NCBI GenBank assembly: GCA_945860545.1
Contig: CAMAQM010000007.1
Span: 18,780-82,779, forward strand
From: Bifidobacterium breve
GTDB taxonomy: Bacteria > Actinomycetota > Acidimicrobiia > Acidimicrobiales > Acidimicrobilacustridaceae
DNA: 64,000 bases
Direction of reading: 5' to 3'
Positions 8,685 through 16,365 of the stretch are shown piece by piece (positions within the stretch are counted from its first letter, which is position 1; every line of letters starts with the position of its first letter). The notes beneath the pieces were generated by a model. That model saw only the letters and a program-made list of their open reading frames with translations. It did no database searches and had not been told where the DNA came from. Position numbers and translations under genes: made by a program.

Positions 8685-9116
8685 GTGGAACCGGTGATGG
8701 GTGTTGACGAGCTCAATGAACGACTCGCCTCGGTGTTCGAAGAGGTTCGCCCCTACGCCGTGACCGAGGTGTGGGAGAACCACGCCACGCTCGAGGTGCC
8801 GGCGTCGAGCGTCGTGATCCGCCCCGGGGGGACCGTGTCAGGTCCCACGGTCATGGCGCTCGCCGACGCCGCGGCGTGGGTGGTGGTTCTGGCCCACATC
8901 GGCTGGGTGCCCCTAGCGGTCACCTCGAACCTGTCGATCAACTTCCTTCGCAAACCCGAACCGGAGCGACTGCGGGCCACCGCCGAACTCCTCAAGTTGG
9001 GTCGACGTCTGGCGGTGACCCATGTGCGGGTGTTCGGCGGCACCGAGGACCGGCTCGTCGCCGACGCCAGCGTCACCTACGCAATCCCCGCCGACCGCGG
9101 GAACGCAGCCGACTGA
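8685..9116 (+). CDS. PaaI-type hotdog thioesterase
   Basis: This 143-residue single hotdog domain would hydrolyse an acyl-CoA thioester. The central motif reads RPGGTVSGPTVMALADAAAWVVVLAHIG, the usual GG...SG....A.D.A helix segment with Asp as likely catalytic residue. It continues with the swapped strand AVTSNLSINFLRKP and the last strands RLAVTHVRVFGG...LVADASVTYAIP. The GTG at 8685 is preceded by AAGGTGA with suitable spacing; a second start lies at codon 5. It probably shares a transcript with the NTF2-like gene upstream. The acyl substrate is unknown. Confidence 0.82.
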   Translation: MEPVMGVDELNERLASVFEEVRPYAVTEVWENHATLEVPASSVVIRPGGTVSGPTVMALADAAAWVVVLAHIGWVPLAVTSNLSINFLRKPEPERLRATAELLKLGRRLAVTHVRVFGGTEDRLVADASVTYAIPADRGNAAD

Positions 9117-9118
9117 AT

Positions 9119-9742
9119 TCAGGGTCGACGGACCCGCACGAGGCAGTCGATGGCGTGACGCTCCTCGGCGCCGCCATCGGTTTCCACCCGCACCGCACGC
9201 AGGACCCGTTCGGCACGCTCCACAACAAGTGCCGGATCAGCACTGTGGAGGTCACCAACGATGTCGTCGGGTCCGTAGAGCACGGCAGGATCGGGGGGAC
9301 CTCCGACCCCTTCGGTGATGTTGGTTGCGTCGTGTCCGATCACGACGAGCGTCCCGCCCGGTGCCAGCGCCGCCACCGCCACCGACATCGCTGCCCGACG
9401 CAGCGGCTCGGGAAGGTGAAGGTACGCGACGGCAACTAGGTCGAACTGCTCGTCGGGCACCCAACTCGTCGCATCGGCGCACACCCACCTGGTCTTGGCG
9501 GTCACCTCGTTGGCTTCGGCCAGTTTGGCGGCTTTGCCCAGACCGGCGTCTGAGAAGTCGACACCGGTGGCGTCCCAACCGAGCGTTGCCAGCCACACGG
9601 CGTTGCGACCCTCGCCACAGGCCAGATCGAGCGCTCTGCCCGGCGGAAGGTCGGCGACCTCGGCGGCAAGGAACTGGTTGGGTTCGGTCGACCACACGAA
9701 CTTGGCCGCGGCGTAACGATCGTTCCAGGCGGCGGCGTCCAT
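9119..9742 (-). CDS. Class I SAM-dependent methyltransferase
   Basis: This 207-residue protein has the motif-I loop ALDLACGEGRNAVWLATLGW, motif II GVDFSDAGLGKA, and FDLVAVAYLHLPEPLRR before GTLVVIGHD. The layout is that of TehB/UbiE-like small-molecule methyltransferases. The tail ends in CLVRVRRP with no extra domain. It is convergent with the thioesterase gene, with 2 bases between the stops. A TAGGTT hexamer 6 bases before the ATG indicates a leaderless transcript. The substrate is not evident. Confidence 0.82.
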   Translation of the reverse strand: MDAAAWNDRYAAAKFVWSTEPNQFLAAEVADLPPGRALDLACGEGRNAVWLATLGWDATGVDFSDAGLGKAAKLAEANEVTAKTRWVCADATSWVPDEQFDLVAVAYLHLPEPLRRAAMSVAVAALAPGGTLVVIGHDATNITEGVGGPPDPAVLYGPDDIVGDLHSADPALVVERAERVLRAVRVETDGGAEERHAIDCLVRVRRP

Positions 9743-9748
9743 GCGTCA

Positions 9749-9754
9749 AACCTA
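9749..9754 (-). promoter_or_regulatory. Leaderless -10 hexamer TAGGTT before 9742
   Basis: TAGGTT (minus strand), spacer TGACGC, then ATG. Confidence 0.5.
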
Positions 9755-9781
9755 CCGGGAGGTCCGGACGGAGCGTTGCGC

Positions 9782-10987
9782 TCAGTCTGCTTCCGACGCC
9801 GTCACGTCGGCCCGGCGGAGGGCACGACGGCGCCGCACGATGACCACGACGGTCACGGCCGCACCGACGACCACGATGAACCCCACCGCCAACCAGAACA
9901 GTTGCGCCCATGTGCGTTGCGCACCGATGCGTTCCGGCACGTCGTTGGTGACGGTGATGTCGTCGAGGTAGAGACGACGCTCACCGCCCGGTGTGTTGAC
10001 CTGACCGGGCAACCAGCCGTGATACACCATCCACACCTGACCGTCGGCGGAGAAGAACTCCTGTCCGCCAGGGCCTTGAGCATCCGACGTCGACGTCATC
10101 CACGCAGAGGTCTCAGGCTTGGTGCACGGGCCCGTCACCGAGTCACACACGGCGTACCCAATGGCGTAGTCCGACGACGCCCAGTTGTTGGCCGAGTAGA
10201 AGAGCAGGTACTTGTCGCCGACGGCCACCATCGAGGGCGCCTCGGTGTTCCCACCCTCCCACGACTGATCGTCACTGATCAGTTTGGTGGGCTGACCGGC
10301 GAGGGACAGTCCGTCCGACGACAGGGGCACCGACCACACCGACGTGGTGATGCCACAACAGTTCCCGTCGTTCTTGTACAGCAGGTACGTCGTACCGCTG
10401 TCCACCACCACCGACGGGTCGATGGCCCCGCCGAGATCCAGCGGGCAGACAAATGGCTGCGACGAGTCGTCCACGAACGGCCCTGCTGGTGACGACGAGA
10501 CCGCCCGCGACACGCACTGCCGACCCGATGGGTTGTACAGGGCGGCGTAGTACATGACGTACTGACCGTCGGATCGGGCCAGCACGGCAGGAGCCCAGAT
10601 GAAGTCCTTGGAAGTCCACGACGGAATGTTCGGCATGGCATCACCGAGGTACGTCGCCTCCCGATACCCCTCGAAGCGGGTGACAGGGACATTGGCAGAG
10701 GTGGTGTTGGAGGCGTAGCCGTAGGCGACGTCACCGAGGTCCAAGATGAACGGGTCGGCGAAGTCGGCATCTAGGATCGGTTCGCCGTCGAGAAGGCCGC
10801 TGATGGCATTCAACTTCTCGACCGTGCCCGGCCCACCCACGGGGCCTTGGGATGGTGGCCGCTGGGTGGCGCTGACATCCGGCGCCGTGGACGGCGCACC
10901 GCCGCCCCCGCAGGCCGAGAAGCCGAGACCGGCCACGACAACGAGTGCCACCAACCGGATGACGGATGGGATCAACGCCGAGGGCAT
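9782..10987 (-). CDS. GH43-like glycosidase as a lipoprotein with C-terminal membrane helix
   Basis: This 401-residue exported protein resembles five-bladed-propeller glycosidases of family GH43 (arabinanases, xylosidases). The three acidic residues expected in the active site are visible: Asp78 in ADPF, Asp190 in GAIDPSVV and Glu249 in TEAPSMV. Conserved WAPAVL and YYAALYN stretches also appear. The signal sequence ends in FSAC (Cys26), a plausible lipobox. A C-terminal helix (FWLAVGFIVVVGAAVTVVVIV) followed by RRRRALRR would add a second anchor with a cytoplasmic tail. The ORF begins at 11053, but the ATG at 10987 has a leaderless promoter and a clean signal peptide. It likely trims arabinose- or xylose-containing surface or environmental glycans. 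Confidence 0.75.
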   Translation of the reverse strand: MPSALIPSVIRLVALVVVAGLGFSACGGGGAPSTAPDVSATQRPPSQGPVGGPGTVEKLNAISGLLDGEPILDADFADPFILDLGDVAYGYASNTTSANVPVTRFEGYREATYLGDAMPNIPSWTSKDFIWAPAVLARSDGQYVMYYAALYNPSGRQCVSRAVSSSPAGPFVDDSSQPFVCPLDLGGAIDPSVVVDSGTTYLLYKNDGNCCGITTSVWSVPLSSDGLSLAGQPTKLISDDQSWEGGNTEAPSMVAVGDKYLLFYSANNWASSDYAIGYAVCDSVTGPCTKPETSAWMTSTSDAQGPGGQEFFSADGQVWMVYHGWLPGQVNTPGGERRLYLDDITVTNDVPERIGAQRTWAQLFWLAVGFIVVVGAAVTVVVIVRRRRALRRADVTASEAD

Positions 10988-10994
10988 GGCGTGA

Positions 10995-11000
10995 AACGTA
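10995..11000 (-). promoter_or_regulatory. Leaderless -10 hexamer TACGTT before 10987
   Basis: TACGTT, 7-base spacer, ATG at 10987 (minus strand). Confidence 0.45.
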
Positions 11001-11051
11001 GTCCCCGAATCCGCCGGCGGTGGTCCCGACCGCGGCTTACCTCCACAACGC

Positions 11052-11081
11052 ACGAACCGCCGGACAAAGCCGGCGGTTCGT
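11052..11081 (-). terminator. Perfect 12-bp hairpin downstream of the cold-shock gene
   Basis: ACGAACCGCCGG (11052-11063) pairs without mismatch with 11070-11081 across a 6-base loop. It lies 43 bases past the csp stop and just upstream of the GH43 gene. No T-run follows on the minus strand, so it would be an intrinsic terminator without a U-tract or an mRNA 3'-end stabiliser. Confidence 0.6.
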
Positions 11082-11124
11082 CACACTGGAGACCAAAGGC
11101 GGTCCCCACACTGATGGCAGGAAT

Positions 11125-11325
11125 TCAGATGGCCCGAACGTTCTGGGCCTCGTCACCCTTGCGGCCAGGACCAACGTCGAACTCGACGGTCTGACCTTCC
11201 TCGAGGGAGCGGTAGCCGCTGCCCTGGATGTTTGAGTAGTGGACAAACACGTCCTCGCCGCCCTCACGGGAGATGAATCCGTAGCCCTTTTCCGCATTGA
11301 AAAACTTCACTGTTCCTGTCGGCAC
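11125..11325 (-). CDS. Cold-shock domain protein (CspA family)
   Basis: This 66-residue single-stranded nucleic-acid-binding protein has the full CspA fold: [16 protein letters not shown] (RNP1) and [10 protein letters not shown] (RNP2), then [20 protein letters not shown]. The frame stays open upstream, but family alignment places the start at the GTG encoding the residue before PTGTVKFF, with GAGATAGAGAG upstream as a weak Shine-Dalgarno. It is an RNA chaperone, and the strong hairpin after it fits an abundant monocistronic message. It is transcribed away from the DUF6159-like gene. Confidence 0.93.
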   Translation of the reverse strand: MPTGTVKFFNAEKGYGFISREGGEDVFVHYSNIQGSGYRSLEEGQTVEFDVGPGRKGDEAQNVRAI

Positions 11326-11377
11326 TGCACTCTCTATCTCTTCGATGCGGACACTGGTGGACCCGCGACTGTTTCCA

Positions 11378-11383
11378 AGCCTA
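11378..11383 (-). promoter_or_regulatory. Putative csp promoter -10 (TAGGCT)
   Basis: TAGGCT on the minus strand lies about 52 bases upstream of the csp GTG, giving a short leader of the kind many csp genes have. I see no clear -35. Confidence 0.3.
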
Positions 11384-11456
11384 GGTCCCCGGGGGCGTCC
11401 GCGCCATCGGATGTCCACATCGGCCACTATTGGTGGAACTGACGACGGGAGTTGAG

Positions 11457-12374
11457 ATGAGTGGTTGGCAGCGAAGTCGGGAACTGACGGCGGCGACGTA
11501 CGGCCTCGTGCAAGCCGAACGCGACCTGAAGACCTGGTCGATCAAGGCGCTGGTGTTCGGCGTGGGCTTCGGAGCGCTCGGCGTTGTCCCTGGAGCCGTG
11601 ATCCTCGCCATCGGTGCAGCCATGGGTGACGAGACTGGCCCGAGCGCCGCAGCGCAAACCCCTGAGTCAGGTGCTGTGGCCCTCATGGTCGTCGGCGCCG
11701 TGCTGATCGTGCTCGGATGGATTGCCGGCGCCACCGCAGCAAGCCTCCAGATGGCCGGGTTGGTCGCCGCCACCGATGACCTGCTCCACGACCGCCCCGT
11801 CGATACCGCTGCGTGCCGGGCGAGGGCCCGCCAGCGGCTCGGCGCGCTGATCGGCTGGGGCGCCATCTCGGCGGCGGTGGGTGCCCTCGTGTCCGTCATC
11901 AGGGGTGACGGTGGCGGCGGCGTCGTGGCCAGTTTGCTGCGGGGACTTCTCGCCGGGCTGGTCGCCGCAGCGTGGAGCGTGGTCACGTTCTTCGTTCTCC
12001 CGGTGATCGTCCTTGAGGAGTTGGGTGCCGTTGCCGCCGTCAAACGATCCTCGGGCATTGTGCGCCACACCTGGGGGGAGGCGATCGGCGGGTCCGTGCG
12101 CATCGGTGCGCGTTTCGGCCTGCTCTACGTCCTGCCGGGAGTTTTGGCCCTCGCCGCCGGCGTCGCCATTGCGCTCATCGCCGGCGGCCCGGCCGTCGTG
12201 CTCGGCGTGGTTCTGGTCCTTGTGGGATTGGCCCTGATCGGCACCGGTGGCGTGCTCGGCGCCACCTGCCGCGCCGTGTTCGGTGTGGCGCTCTACCGTT
12301 GGACGACCGACGGGACGGCACTGGGGCCGTACACGTCAGATGACCTGAGTACCGCAGTCCGTCAGCGTTCCTGA
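11457..12374 (+). CDS. Multi-pass membrane protein, DUF6159-like
   Basis: This 305-residue protein begins [24 protein letters not shown]. The short amphipathic opening before about six hydrophobic segments is reminiscent of actinobacterial DUF6159 proteins. The middle holds the conserved-looking [30 protein letters not shown], and the end is [18 protein letters not shown], resembling the cytoplasmic loops of that family. No catalytic motif is visible and the function is unknown. I chose the ATG with GGGAG upstream over a start at 11430. It is divergent from csp and 55 bases before the large membrane methyltransferase-like gene. Confidence 0.6.
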   Translation: MSGWQRSRELTAATYGLVQAERDLKTWSIKALVFGVGFGALGVVPGAVILAIGAAMGDETGPSAAAQTPESGAVALMVVGAVLIVLGWIAGATAASLQMAGLVAATDDLLHDRPVDTAACRARARQRLGALIGWGAISAAVGALVSVIRGDGGGGVVASLLRGLLAGLVAAAWSVVTFFVLPVIVLEELGAVAAVKRSSGIVRHTWGEAIGGSVRIGARFGLLYVLPGVLALAAGVAIALIAGGPAVVLGVVLVLVGLALIGTGGVLGATCRAVFGVALYRWTTDGTALGPYTSDDLSTAVRQRS

Positions 12375-12429
12375 CGGCCACCCTGCCCCGCCGCCATAGG
12401 CGACCACGCACTCAACACCGGAGCGAGCA

Positions 12430-14928
12430 GTGACGACCGACACCACGACCATGGATGACTACGAAAGCCCCGAGGAGACGGACGAGGGCCGTTCGGGACG
12501 GACGTTCCATCTTGAGATCTTCCTCATGGCGTTCGCCTCCCTGCTGTTGGAAGTGGCGTACACCCGGATCATCTCGTTCAAGCTGTACTACTACTACACG
12601 TTCCTCGTGATCGGCCTGGCGCTGTTGGGCATTGGTTGCGGTGGTGTGGCGATGGCAGTGTCCAAGCGACTCCGGCGGGCGTCGACTGAAGCCATCATCA
12701 AGTGGGGCCTGGTGGCGGCGGCGGCAAGCGTGCTCGTCGGGTTCGTGGTGGTGGCACTCACCCCGGTCGACACCCTGGCGATCTGGCGGTACGGCAGCGG
12801 GGCGTCGCTGCGGAACCTGGCGCTGCTGGTCGTGATCTGCCTTGCGTTGTTCGCCTCGTTCATCAGCATCGGCATCATGCTGGCCACCCTGTTCGGTCGC
12901 CGCACCGCCCAGATCGGTCGCCTCTATTTCGCCGACCTTCTCGGTGCCGGCCTCGCCTGCGCCGTCGTCGTATTCGCCCTCTACTGGGTGGGACCTGCCG
13001 TCACCATTCTCGTCGCAGGACTTCTCATGGCCGCCGGGGCGTTGCGCATGTCGCTCACCGCCCCGAACCCGAAAGGGGGCTCCGGCCGCACCGACCGCAA
13101 GGGACTCCTGGCGTCAGGTGTGGTTGGCGCCATCCTCATCGTGCTGCTCGTCGTTCCCGCCCTCGTGCCAACGGTGCGTCCGGACTCCACCAAGAACATC
13201 GCCGGGAGCGAAGGCGTCGAGGCGGACTACACGGGCTGGGGGGCGCTGTTCCGGGTGGACGCCTACGACATTGGTGACGCGTACTTCCTCTTCCACGACG
13301 GCATGCTCGGCTCGGCCATCCACCGCTACGACGGTGACCCCGCCAGCCTCACCCGCTTTGACACCGACCCCCGTCTCTTCGCCTTCACCGGCGACGGCGC
13401 ACCCCGCGACGACGTGTTGATCATCGGCGCCGCCGGAGGCAACGAAATCCTGGCCTCGCTCCACTTCGGCGCAGACTCCATTGACGCCATCGAGCTGAAC
13501 CCGATCACCCACTCACTGGTCACCGACCGGTTCGCCGACTACGCCGGACGGATCGCCGAGGACCCCCGCGTCAACTACCTCCAAGGTGACGGCCGGACCT
13601 TCCTCAGTCGATCCGACGACGAGTACGACCTCATCTGGTATCCGGCGCCCGACAGTTACTCGGCCACCAACGCTGCAGCCTCGGGGGCGTTCGTGCTGTC
13701 GGAGAGTTACCTCTACACCGCAGAGACCGTGACCGAGTCGCTCGAACACCTTCGGGACACCGGCGTACTGGTGGCCCAGTTCGGCGAACTGGACTACGAC
13801 GGCAAGCCGAACCGGACGAGCCGCTACGTGGCAACGGCACGCAAAGCCCTCACCGATCTCGGCGTTGAGGATCCCGGAGCGCACATCGTCGTTCTCAAGA
13901 GCCCCGCCGCCGAGGTGGCGTCATACTCCACGGTGCTGGTCAAGCCCACACCGTTCACCGACGGCGAGATCGCCGATCTCGCCTCGGCGGTGGGTGTGGT
14001 GACCGGGTCGGAGGTGCGTTACGCCCCCGGTTCGGTGCCCGTCATCACCGCCGATGCCCCCGCACAGATCGCGTCAGTGCCACAGGCCGAACTGGCGGCC
14101 TACCTGGCGTCGCTCCCCTATGAGGTTGACGCCATCACCGACAACGGGCCGTTCTTTTGGCACTTCGCCCCGTTCGGCGACGTCCTCGCCAACTACGCCA
14201 CCCCGATATCCGCCGACCTTGAGGACTCCCTTGGTGAGCGGGTACTCATCTTGTTGTTGGGTCTGGCGATCGTCCTCGGCGCAGTCTTCCTCCTCTTGCC
14301 GTTCATCATCATTCGCGACGAGTGGCGCCAGCTCCCACGCAAGGGAACGTCGCTCATCTACTTCGCCTGCCTCGGCCTCGGGTTCATGTTCTTTGAGATC
14401 AGTCTGATTCAGCGACTCGTGCTCTTCCTGGGCTTCCCCACCTACTCACTCACCGTGACGCTGGCCTCGATTCTCATCTTCACCGGCGTCGGGGCTCTCC
14501 TCAGTGGGCGCATCGCCCATCGTGGTCAACGACTGCTGGCCCCGTTGGCGGCCGTCATCGTGGCGCTCACCGCGTTCTACATGCTGGCGCTCAGCCCCAT
14601 CACCGACGCCCTTTTGGGACTTCCTCTCGCAGCGAGGGTGGCGGTGGCGTTCGTGGTCCTCGCCCCGCTCGGGATCACGCTCGGGATGTTCATGCCGCTC
14701 GGACTTGGCGCTCTCGCCGGCATGACCACCCTCCACCGGGAGTACGTGGCGTGGGGTTGGGCCATCAACGGGTTCGCCTCCATCACCGGCGCGGTACTGA
14801 CCACCGTGCTCGCCATGATCTTCGGGTTCGGGGTCGTGATGCTTGCCGCCCTCGCGCTGTACATCATCGCCCTGCTCGCACTGCGGGTCCTCATGGGGTC
14901 GTCATCGGGCGCTGTCCCCGCGGCGTGA
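12430..14928 (+). CDS. Spermidine-synthase-like domain between two membrane regions
   Basis: This 832-residue protein has three parts. The first is an N-terminal region of about seven hydrophobic segments starting HLEIFLMAFASLLLEVAYTRIISF. The second is a Rossmann methyltransferase/spermidine-synthase-like domain (about 300-540) with DDVLIIGAAGGNEILASLHFG, the acidic AIELNP and GDGRTFLSRS. The third is another membrane region (about 600-825). The position equivalent to the catalytic Asp loop of aminopropyltransferases reads YDLIWYPAPDSYSA rather than the usual D.tDP, so true spermidine synthesis is doubtful. No speD or other polyamine gene is nearby. It likely modifies a membrane-associated substrate using SAM or decarboxylated SAM. 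GTG start with GGAG 7 bases before. Confidence 0.7.
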   Translation: MTTDTTTMDDYESPEETDEGRSGRTFHLEIFLMAFASLLLEVAYTRIISFKLYYYYTFLVIGLALLGIGCGGVAMAVSKRLRRASTEAIIKWGLVAAAASVLVGFVVVALTPVDTLAIWRYGSGASLRNLALLVVICLALFASFISIGIMLATLFGRRTAQIGRLYFADLLGAGLACAVVVFALYWVGPAVTILVAGLLMAAGALRMSLTAPNPKGGSGRTDRKGLLASGVVGAILIVLLVVPALVPTVRPDSTKNIAGSEGVEADYTGWGALFRVDAYDIGDAYFLFHDGMLGSAIHRYDGDPASLTRFDTDPRLFAFTGDGAPRDDVLIIGAAGGNEILASLHFGADSIDAIELNPITHSLVTDRFADYAGRIAEDPRVNYLQGDGRTFLSRSDDEYDLIWYPAPDSYSATNAAASGAFVLSESYLYTAETVTESLEHLRDTGVLVAQFGELDYDGKPNRTSRYVATARKALTDLGVEDPGAHIVVLKSPAAEVASYSTVLVKPTPFTDGEIADLASAVGVVTGSEVRYAPGSVPVITADAPAQIASVPQAELAAYLASLPYEVDAITDNGPFFWHFAPFGDVLANYATPISADLEDSLGERVLILLLGLAIVLGAVFLLLPFIIIRDEWRQLPRKGTSLIYFACLGLGFMFFEISLIQRLVLFLGFPTYSLTVTLASILIFTGVGALLSGRIAHRGQRLLAPLAAVIVALTAFYMLALSPITDALLGLPLAARVAVAFVVLAPLGITLGMFMPLGLGALAGMTTLHREYVAWGWAINGFASITGAVLTTVLAMIFGFGVVMLAALALYIIALLALRVLMGSSSGAVPAA

Positions 14929-15052
14929 TTCCCGTCACCCGCAGGGACCGAATCACGCCAAACGGCAGGGGACAAGGCCACCCACCACAAGGAAATTCCC
15001 GCTGAGGGGGGACACGGGCGGTCATCACGACTAGATTTCAAAGCCGTTACCT

Positions 15053-16282
15053 ATGTTGCGCTCTCGTTACAACCACGACGCTGAGGTACGGACGAACCGC
15101 CGGGCATCCGCCACGGCGGTGATCGCCCGGCGGGTGGCACTCGCCACCGCAGCCTTCGCCGTGATCGTGGCAACGATCCCCGGCGGCGCCGTCGACGCCC
15201 AGTCCGGCAACGCCCGGGCACAGCGCGAGGCGGTCCGCCAGCAAAAGACGAGCACCGCCGCGGAACTCAACACCCTCGAGGCCGAGGACGCCGTGCTCGA
15301 GGCGGCTGTCGCCGAGCTCAATGCCAACGTCGCCGCTCAAGAGGCGCGGGTTGCCGACGCACGCCGGGCCACCGCCGACGCGCAGGCCTCAGCAGACCGG
15401 CTCGCTGCCGAGGTCGAGGCCACCGAGCGTCGGGTCGACGCACTCGAAGAACTGCTGCGGGATCGGGCGGTGGAGTCCTACATCAGCCAAGGGCTCGGGC
15501 AAGGAACGGCCGGTGAGGCGCTTCTTGACGCCAGCAACCCAACCGACCTCGAGCTCCGCAAGGTCCTCATCGAGACGGTGCAGGGATCCGATCGCGACGC
15601 CATCGACCAGCTGTCGCTGGCCCGCCAGCAACTCGACCGCCAACGTGAAGAGGTGGCGGTCGCCATCGCCGAAGCTGAACGGCTTGAAGCAGAGACCCAA
15701 GCCCGACTCAACGAACTCGACGCCGCCAGGGCGGAACAGCAGCGGCTCAAGGACGCACTCGACGCCCGGATCAGCAAGGTCCAGTCCGAGGTGGCGGCCC
15801 TCGCCGCTGAGGAGCAGAACCTCACCGCCATCATCGCGGCGGCGACCGCGGCCGCGGCTGCCCAGTCGAGCGGGGGCGGGAACGCCGCAGCCAACGTCGA
15901 GCGCCCTGCTTCGGCGGCAGGGCTGATCTGGCCCACCTCAGGCCCCGTCACCTCCGGGTACGGGATGCGGTGGGGTGCAATGCACGCCGGTCTCGACATT
16001 GCGCCGCCCTACGGAACTGGCGTCTACGCCGCCAATAGCGGCACCGTCATCCTCGCTGGCGGCCAGGGCGGCTACGGCAACCTGATCCTCGTCGATCACG
16101 GTGGCGGGTTCGTCACCGCCTACGCCCACCTGTCGGGCTTCGCCGTCGGCGTCGGCCAAAGTGTGGGCCGGGGGTCGCTCATTGGTTACGTAGGCAGCAC
16201 CGGTGACAGCACCGGGCCACACCTGCACTTTGAGACCCGCGTCGGCGGTGCAGCGCAGAACCCCTACAACTTCCTGCCCTGA
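15053..16282 (+). CDS. M23 peptidoglycan endopeptidase with coiled coil (EnvC/NlpD-like)
   Basis: This 409-residue exported protein has a signal peptide (VALATAAFAVIVATIPGGAVDA). A long Ala/Glu/Arg-rich coiled coil spans about residues 55-265, and a C-terminal LytM domain follows. The zinc ligands are present: His311 and Asp315 in MHAGLDIA, and His390/His392 in GPHLHFE, within GYGNLILVDHGGGFVTAYAHL. Such proteins cut peptide cross-links at division or elongation sites and are often switched on through the coiled coil by FtsEX, though no ftsEX is seen here. The ATG is the first in frame. It is convergent with dnaB. Confidence 0.88.
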   Translation: MLRSRYNHDAEVRTNRRASATAVIARRVALATAAFAVIVATIPGGAVDAQSGNARAQREAVRQQKTSTAAELNTLEAEDAVLEAAVAELNANVAAQEARVADARRATADAQASADRLAAEVEATERRVDALEELLRDRAVESYISQGLGQGTAGEALLDASNPTDLELRKVLIETVQGSDRDAIDQLSLARQQLDRQREEVAVAIAEAERLEAETQARLNELDAARAEQQRLKDALDARISKVQSEVAALAAEEQNLTAIIAAATAAAAAQSSGGGNAAANVERPASAAGLIWPTSGPVTSGYGMRWGAMHAGLDIAPPYGTGVYAANSGTVILAGGQGGYGNLILVDHGGGFVTAYAHLSGFAVGVGQSVGRGSLIGYVGSTGDSTGPHLHFETRVGGAAQNPYNFLP

Positions 16283-16365
16283 CACCGCTTTCGTTCTTTC
16301 GCCACCCGGTCTGGCGCGCAGCGATCGCCCTGACCTGAGCAAACGGCTCGGCCGGGACCGGTCTG

